Of a stretch of 47,554 nucleotides of DNA, positions 43,290 to 47,554 are shown piece after piece. The notes beneath the pieces were generated by a model, which was given only the letters and a program-made list of their open reading frames with translations, searched no databases and had not been told where the DNA came from. A program made the position numbers and the translations under genes. Source of the stretch: M3007 sp964539805 (GTDB lineage: Bacteria > Bacteroidota > Bacteroidia > Chitinophagales > Saprospiraceae); contig CAZIKN010000034.1 of the NCBI GenBank assembly GCA_964539805.1, forward strand, positions 1 to 47,554, in the 5' to 3' direction. Numbering within the stretch: the stretch's first letter is position 1; each line of letters starts with the position of its first letter.

Positions 43290-43349
43290 TCTTTATAAAA
43301 TCTATATTATTTACTATTTTTCTTTATTTTTTCTTTATATTGTTCATAA

Positions 43350-43357
43350 TATCTTTG
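43350..43357 (+). promoter_or_regulatory. -7 box of a candidate kdpFAB promoter
   Basis: TATCTTTG at 43350-43357, 17 nt before the kdpF ATG, in an AT-rich stretch. No TTTG is found at the normal -33 distance, which fits a promoter that needs an activator such as KdpE; that last point is inference. Confidence 0.5.
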
Positions 43358-43374
43358 CACTATAAAATATAACA

Positions 43375-43455
43375 ATGTTTACAATAATTTTTTTCATATC
43401 TATTTTGGTTTTTGCATACATGCTCTATGTATTAATAAAGCCTGAAAGATTCTAA
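43375..43455 (+). CDS. kdpF: Potassium-transporting ATPase KdpF subunit
   Basis: A 26-residue frame starting at ATG 43375 and ending with TAA at 43453-43455. The peptide is one hydrophobic helix (MFTIIFFISILVFAYMLY) ending VLIKPERF, which matches the KdpF pattern of a single membrane helix followed by a short ...PExF tail. KdpF stabilises the KdpABC pump in the inner membrane. The position (after kdpE, before kdpA) supports the call. The distance to kdpA (188 nt) is unusually long because a dispersed repeat lies between. Confidence 0.85.
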   Translation: MFTIIFFISILVFAYMLYVLIKPERF

Positions 43456-43500
43456 TACGCACAGATCAGTCATAAGATCATGTCCCATTTTTTTATAGTC

Positions 43501-43597
43501 AACGCAAAGTGGTTATAGACTACTCGCGTCTGCACATCTTTAAAAATCAAGTAAATCAATCCAGGTAATCTTCAAAATCACTTATATCCTGGTATAT
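43501..43597 (-). repeat. Dispersed intergenic repeat, copy between kdpF and kdpA
   Basis: The reverse complement matches 5097-5194 along the whole length (shared 16-mer TAAGTGATTTTGAAGA) and 10359-10272 with a short gap. Orientation relative to the downstream gene is the same as at pstS. It lies 46 nt after kdpF and ends 46 nt before the kdpA ATG. Bases 43456-43500 hold nothing I recognise. Confidence 0.75.
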
Positions 43598-43643
43598 TTT
43601 ATCATTCCTCTGTGTGCACAGCACGGAAAAATCATCTTTTGTT

Positions 43644-45359
43644 ATGATTATAGAAATTAGCAGTATCATTTTTACAATTGCTGTGACCTTTTTATTGGCT
43701 TGGCCATTAGGAAAATATATTTCTAATGTTATTGGTGGAGAAAAAACTTGGCTTGACCCTGTTTTTTCGCCCATAGAGCGTGGTATTTACCGCTTATCGG
43801 GTATTGACCCTCGTCAGAGTATGGGTTGGAAGGAAAACCTGTATGCCTTGCTGATCATCAATTTTGTATGGTTCGCCGTTACATTTTTTGTGTTGCTCAA
43901 TCAAGGCTGGCTTCCTCTTAATCCTGATGCCAATCCGTCCATGACCACAGATTTGGCCCTTAATACTACGGTTTCATTTTTGGTTAATTGTAACCTGCAA
44001 CATTACTCTGGCGAAACGGCTTTGTCGTATCTGGGTCAGTTGACCCTGATGTTTTTGCAATTTGTAACTGCGGGAACAGGCTTTGCCTCGGCTGCCTTGG
44101 TATTCAAAGCCATGAAAATACGCCTGGCTAATGGGCGTGAAGGCTTGAATGACAATGGTTTAGGCAATTTCTATGATCTGTTTTTCCGGTCCACCCTGCG
44201 TGTGTTGCTCCCCTTGTCAGCCTTATTGGCAATTGCCCTTCTTTTTAATGGCACGCCGATGACTTTTGAGGGCAAAGAGACCATTGTTAGCTTACAAGGA
44301 GATACGGTACAAGTATCGAGGGGGCCTGCGGCGGCTATGATTGCCATCAAGCAGATAGGCACCAATGGTGGCGGCTTTTTTGGGGTAAATTCAGCGCACC
44401 CCTTGGAGAATCCCACATTTTTCAGTAATTTTTTGGAGGTAATAGCCATCCTGCTGGTACCGATTGCGTTGGTCTTTGCCTTTGGCTTTTACCTGAATCG
44501 CCGACGTTTGGCCTGGGTGATCTTGGGCGTTATGACATTTGGTTTTGCGCTTATGCTCATAGGTTCGGTTTGGCAGGAGTTTTCAGGCAATCCCATGTTG
44601 TCGAATATGGGTATTGCTCAGCCTTTGGGCAATTACGAGGGAAAGGAAATACGTTTTGGCACAGGAGCAAGTGCACTTTGGGGCGTAGCCACTACAGCTA
44701 CCTCTAATGGTTCTGTGAACATGATGCATGATTCTGTTATGCCACTGACAGGAGCATTTTTTATGTTGGATATGATGATGAATGCTTTTTTTGGCGGTGT
44801 TGGCGTAGGTTTTCTTAATTTTTATATTTTCATTATACTTGCCGTATTCATTTCGGGGCTGATGGTCGGTAGAACGCCCGAGTTTTTGGGCAAAAAAATA
44901 GAAGCCCGGGAAATGAAGATCGCCATGCTGGTTGCTTTGCTGCATCCGTTCCTCATTTTGGTTGGCACTGCTTTGTCTGCCTGGGCCGTCACCAAAGACC
45001 CGACCTTAGCCTGGCTGAACAACCCCGGTTTTCACGGTTTTTCAGAGATGCTCTATGAATACACGTCATCTGCTGCCAATAACGGTTCTGGCTTTGAAGG
45101 TTTGGGAGACAATAATCCGTTCTGGAATTACACTACGGCTGTTGTGCTATTGCTTAGCCGTTACCTGCCTATCATCGGGCCTGTTGCCATTGCAGGGTTG
45201 CTGGCAACAAAGAAAAACACTCCTGAAACGGGAGGTACATTGCCTACGGACACGACCACTTTTGGGGTAGTTATTTTAGCGGTTATCTTTATTATAGCCG
45301 CACTTTCTTTTTTCCCTGCCCTGGTTTTGGGGCCAATCGCGGAGCATTTTTCTTTATAA
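43644..45359 (+). CDS. kdpA: Potassium-transporting ATPase KdpA (channel-like subunit)
   Basis: 571 aa from the ATG at 43644 (MIIEISSIIFTIAVTFLLAW); the frame is open from a codon at 43614 but the earlier residues are polar and not family-like. About ten membrane helices. K+-filter loops are recognisable: NTTVSFLVNCNLQHYSGE, KQIGTNGGGFFGVNSAHPLENP, TTATSNGSVN and TSSAANNGSGF. Also GRTPEFLGKKIEAREMKIAM and, near the end, NPFWNYTTAVVLLLSRYLPI. KdpA binds and conducts K+. kdpB follows after 69 nt. Confidence 0.97.
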   Translation: MIIEISSIIFTIAVTFLLAWPLGKYISNVIGGEKTWLDPVFSPIERGIYRLSGIDPRQSMGWKENLYALLIINFVWFAVTFFVLLNQGWLPLNPDANPSMTTDLALNTTVSFLVNCNLQHYSGETALSYLGQLTLMFLQFVTAGTGFASAALVFKAMKIRLANGREGLNDNGLGNFYDLFFRSTLRVLLPLSALLAIALLFNGTPMTFEGKETIVSLQGDTVQVSRGPAAAMIAIKQIGTNGGGFFGVNSAHPLENPTFFSNFLEVIAILLVPIALVFAFGFYLNRRRLAWVILGVMTFGFALMLIGSVWQEFSGNPMLSNMGIAQPLGNYEGKEIRFGTGASALWGVATTATSNGSVNMMHDSVMPLTGAFFMLDMMMNAFFGGVGVGFLNFYIFIILAVFISGLMVGRTPEFLGKKIEAREMKIAMLVALLHPFLILVGTALSAWAVTKDPTLAWLNNPGFHGFSEMLYEYTSSAANNGSGFEGLGDNNPFWNYTTAVVLLLSRYLPIIGPVAIAGLLATKKNTPETGGTLPTDTTTFGVVILAVIFIIAALSFFPALVLGPIAEHFSL

Positions 45360-45428
45360 AGACAGAACCGTTCCCCCATTCGTAGAACCTCTTTTCGCGG
45401 GCAACCGCAACTTTTAAATTTCTTGAAC

Positions 45429-47474
45429 ATGAAAAAAGAAAATTCATCCTTGTTCCAACCCAATTTGATCCGTGAGGCCCTTTTACAATCATTTGTAAAG
45501 TTAAACCCCTTCACCTTGATCAAAAACCCCGTAATGTTTACGGTAGAGATTGGGACTGCAGTTATGCTTGGCGTAATTGTATATATTCTCGTTACAAATG
45601 ACGTGGCACAAGGCAGCGTTATGTATAACATTTTGATATTCACTATATTATTTTTCACCCTGATCTTTGCCAACTTTGCAGAGGCCATAGCAGAGGCGCG
45701 AGGGAAGGCACAGGCCTATAGTTTGCGCAAAACACGCGAGGAGACACCAGCCCGCAAATTGCAACAAGACAAAGAATTGATTGTATCATCCAATACTTTG
45801 CGCAGCGGCGATATCTTTATTTGTACTTCAGGCGATGTAATACCTGCTGATGGCGAGATCATTGAGGGCATCGCTACCGTGGATGAAAGTGCGATAACAG
45901 GTGAATCTGCTCCTGTTATCCGCGAGGCCGGGGGGGATAAAAGTTCGGTTACCGGCGGGACAAAAGTTTTGTCTGATCGTATCGTGGTTCGCGTAACGAG
46001 CAATCCGGGTGAGAGTTTTTTGGATAAAATCATAGCCCTTGTGGAAGGCGCAAATCGTCAGAAAACGCCCAATGAAATTGCGTTGACCATTTTGCTGGCC
46101 GGTTTTACATTGGTCTTTATTATTGTCTGTGTTACCCTAAAACCATTTGCGGATTACGCTGGCTCCCCAATTACCGTCGCAGCATTCTTGTCGCTTTTTG
46201 TATGCCTGATACCTACTACCATTGGCGGCTTACTTTCGGCCATCGGGATTGCAGGTATTGACCGCGCTCTGCGTGCCAACGTCATCACCAAATCAGGAAA
46301 AGCCGTAGAAACCGCAGGAGATATAGATGTATTGTTGTTGGACAAAACGGGTACCATAACCATGGGCAACCGCAGGGCCACACACTTTTTCGCCCATGAA
46401 ATAGGTGGCGTCACCCCAAGCTCTTTCATTCAAACAGCTTATCTTTCTTCCCTGGCCGACGAAACCCCTGAAGGAAAGTCTATTGTAGAACTTGCACAAA
46501 ATTCCGGGGTCAAATTGCCCATGCCGAATCGGGATACCATGATTTTTATTCCATTTTCTGCGGAGACACGTTCCTCCGGTGTCAATTTGCCTGATGGTAC
46601 CCGTATTCGGAAAGGCGCTTCTGATGCCATCAGGCAAATCGTTGAAAAGGCTGGCAACACGTTTCCGCAACAGGCTGTGGAAAAAGTGCGGGAGATTGCT
46701 CAAAAAGGTGGAACACCGTTAGTTGTTACAGAAAATGAGCAGGTGGTGGGTGTGGTTGAATTACAAGACATCATAAAGCCCGGCATTACAGAACGATTCC
46801 AGCGATTGCGAAAAATGGGTGTAAAAACCGTCATGGTTACCGGTGATAATGCCTTGACAGCCAAATATATAGCTGAAAAAGCGGGTGTGGATGACTTTAT
46901 AGCCGAGGCCCGCCCCGAGGACAAAATGAACTACATCAAGGCAGAACAAGCCGCAGGCAAATTGGTGGCTATGATGGGTGATGGAACCAATGACGCACCG
47001 GCACTTGCGCAGGCAGATGTGGGGGTGGCGATGAATTCAGGCACACAGGCTGCCAAAGAAGCGGGAAACATGGTGGATTTGGACAATGACCCTACAAAAC
47101 TTATCGAAATTGTCGAAATTGGCAAACAGCTCCTGATGACACGTGGAGCATTGACCACTTTCAGTATTGCCAATGATGTAGCTAAGTACTTTGCCATAGT
47201 GCCTGCGCTGTTCATCGTCAGTATCCCGGCACTTGAAAACCTCAACATCATGCAGCTCCATTCTCCAGAGAGTGCCATATTGTCGGCTGTAATATTCAAT
47301 GCCATTATTATCCCAATGCTTATTCCATTGGCATTAAAAGGCGTGACTTACCGGTCCATTGGAGCCAGTGCCTTATTGCGGCGCAATTTGCTGGTTTATG
47401 GATTGGGGGGGATTATCGTCCCATTTATTGGCATCAAATTAATTGACATGCTGGTAGCCATCATGTTAGGCTAA
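45429..47474 (+). CDS. kdpB: Potassium-transporting P-type ATPase KdpB
   Basis: 681 aa from the ATG at 45429 (MKKENSSLFQPNLIREALLQ); a TTG two codons earlier is less likely. The phosphorylation site is LLDKTGTITMGNR (Asp305). The actuator loop is DESAITGES, whose Ser160 matches the inhibitory phosphoserine site of E. coli KdpB. The nucleotide domain has FSAETRSSGV and KGAS; MVTGDNALTAKYIAEKAGVD and MMGDGTNDAPALAQADVGVAM complete the P-domain. Seven membrane helices with IPTTIGGLLSAIGIAGIDRA. It powers KdpA. The remaining 80 nt of the window hold no ATG for kdpC, which must lie further on. Confidence 0.97.
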   Translation: MKKENSSLFQPNLIREALLQSFVKLNPFTLIKNPVMFTVEIGTAVMLGVIVYILVTNDVAQGSVMYNILIFTILFFTLIFANFAEAIAEARGKAQAYSLRKTREETPARKLQQDKELIVSSNTLRSGDIFICTSGDVIPADGEIIEGIATVDESAITGESAPVIREAGGDKSSVTGGTKVLSDRIVVRVTSNPGESFLDKIIALVEGANRQKTPNEIALTILLAGFTLVFIIVCVTLKPFADYAGSPITVAAFLSLFVCLIPTTIGGLLSAIGIAGIDRALRANVITKSGKAVETAGDIDVLLLDKTGTITMGNRRATHFFAHEIGGVTPSSFIQTAYLSSLADETPEGKSIVELAQNSGVKLPMPNRDTMIFIPFSAETRSSGVNLPDGTRIRKGASDAIRQIVEKAGNTFPQQAVEKVREIAQKGGTPLVVTENEQVVGVVELQDIIKPGITERFQRLRKMGVKTVMVTGDNALTAKYIAEKAGVDDFIAEARPEDKMNYIKAEQAAGKLVAMMGDGTNDAPALAQADVGVAMNSGTQAAKEAGNMVDLDNDPTKLIEIVEIGKQLLMTRGALTTFSIANDVAKYFAIVPALFIVSIPALENLNIMQLHSPESAILSAVIFNAIIIPMLIPLALKGVTYRSIGASALLRRNLLVYGLGGIIVPFIGIKLIDMLVAIMLG

Positions 47475-47554
47475 AACTGAAGTCTATAACACGGCAGCCC
47501 TAAGAGCATATCTGGGATTTTCTGCTTGAGTCAAAAACGAGAGATTTTTTCAGC

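Overview
The window looks like a stretch of a Bacteroidota chromosome, probably a Saprospiria/Saprospiraceae-type organism. Supporting signs are a SusC/SusD outer-membrane pair, a GldA-type gliding ABC ATPase, several secreted proteins with type IX secretion (T9SS) C-terminal sorting tails, -7 promoter boxes of the TAnnTTTG type, and starts without clear Shine-Dalgarno sequences. The family-level placement is an inference. No tRNA, rRNA, CRISPR array or intact insertion sequence was seen.

Layout. 1-2.8 kb is an accessory-looking edge: the end of a DUF4143 ATPase gene, a TIR-coiled coil-FGE/sulfatase-fold protein whose C-terminus looks like a diversity-generating-retroelement (DGR) variable region, and a decayed DUF1016/YhcG nuclease gene. 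2.9-7.6 kb holds selD, a GH113-like lipoprotein, and an NfeD-like/flotillin pair. 7.7-10.1 kb is a TonB-dependent receptor. 10.4-13.8 kb is pstSCAB (no phoU seen), tail-to-tail with a secreted MsrA. 14.5-17.5 kb carries futalosine menaquinone genes (mqnA, mqnE) with a histidine phosphatase between them. 17.6-24.7 kb holds purE, a MacB-type ABC permease, gldA, a DUF547 protein, panD, a UbiA-type prenyltransferase and a histidine kinase. 25-41.4 kb is dominated by exported proteins: a T9SS beta-propeller, a Cys-rich orphan, the susCD pair, a glycine-rich T9SS protein, a DUF3857/transglutaminase protein, an unclassified clan-A-like hydrolase and an M43 metalloprotease. 41.5-47.5 kb is a potassium locus in the order kdpD(short)-kdpE-kdpF-kdpA-kdpB, cut by the window end before kdpC.

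The most noteworthy signals are: (i) the candidate DGR variable region in a TIR protein, with a hairpin directly after its stop codon; (ii) a dispersed intergenic repeat of about 90-100 nt, with three long copies (end of the GH113-like gene, abutting the pstS start codon, and between kdpF and kdpA) and one partial copy; (iii) tandem heptamer arrays, including two facing each other inside the mqn cluster and one that exactly fills a gene gap; (iv) a 26-codon kdpF gene. Recurrent TACTTTTG/TAnnTTTG boxes give candidate promoters for many genes.
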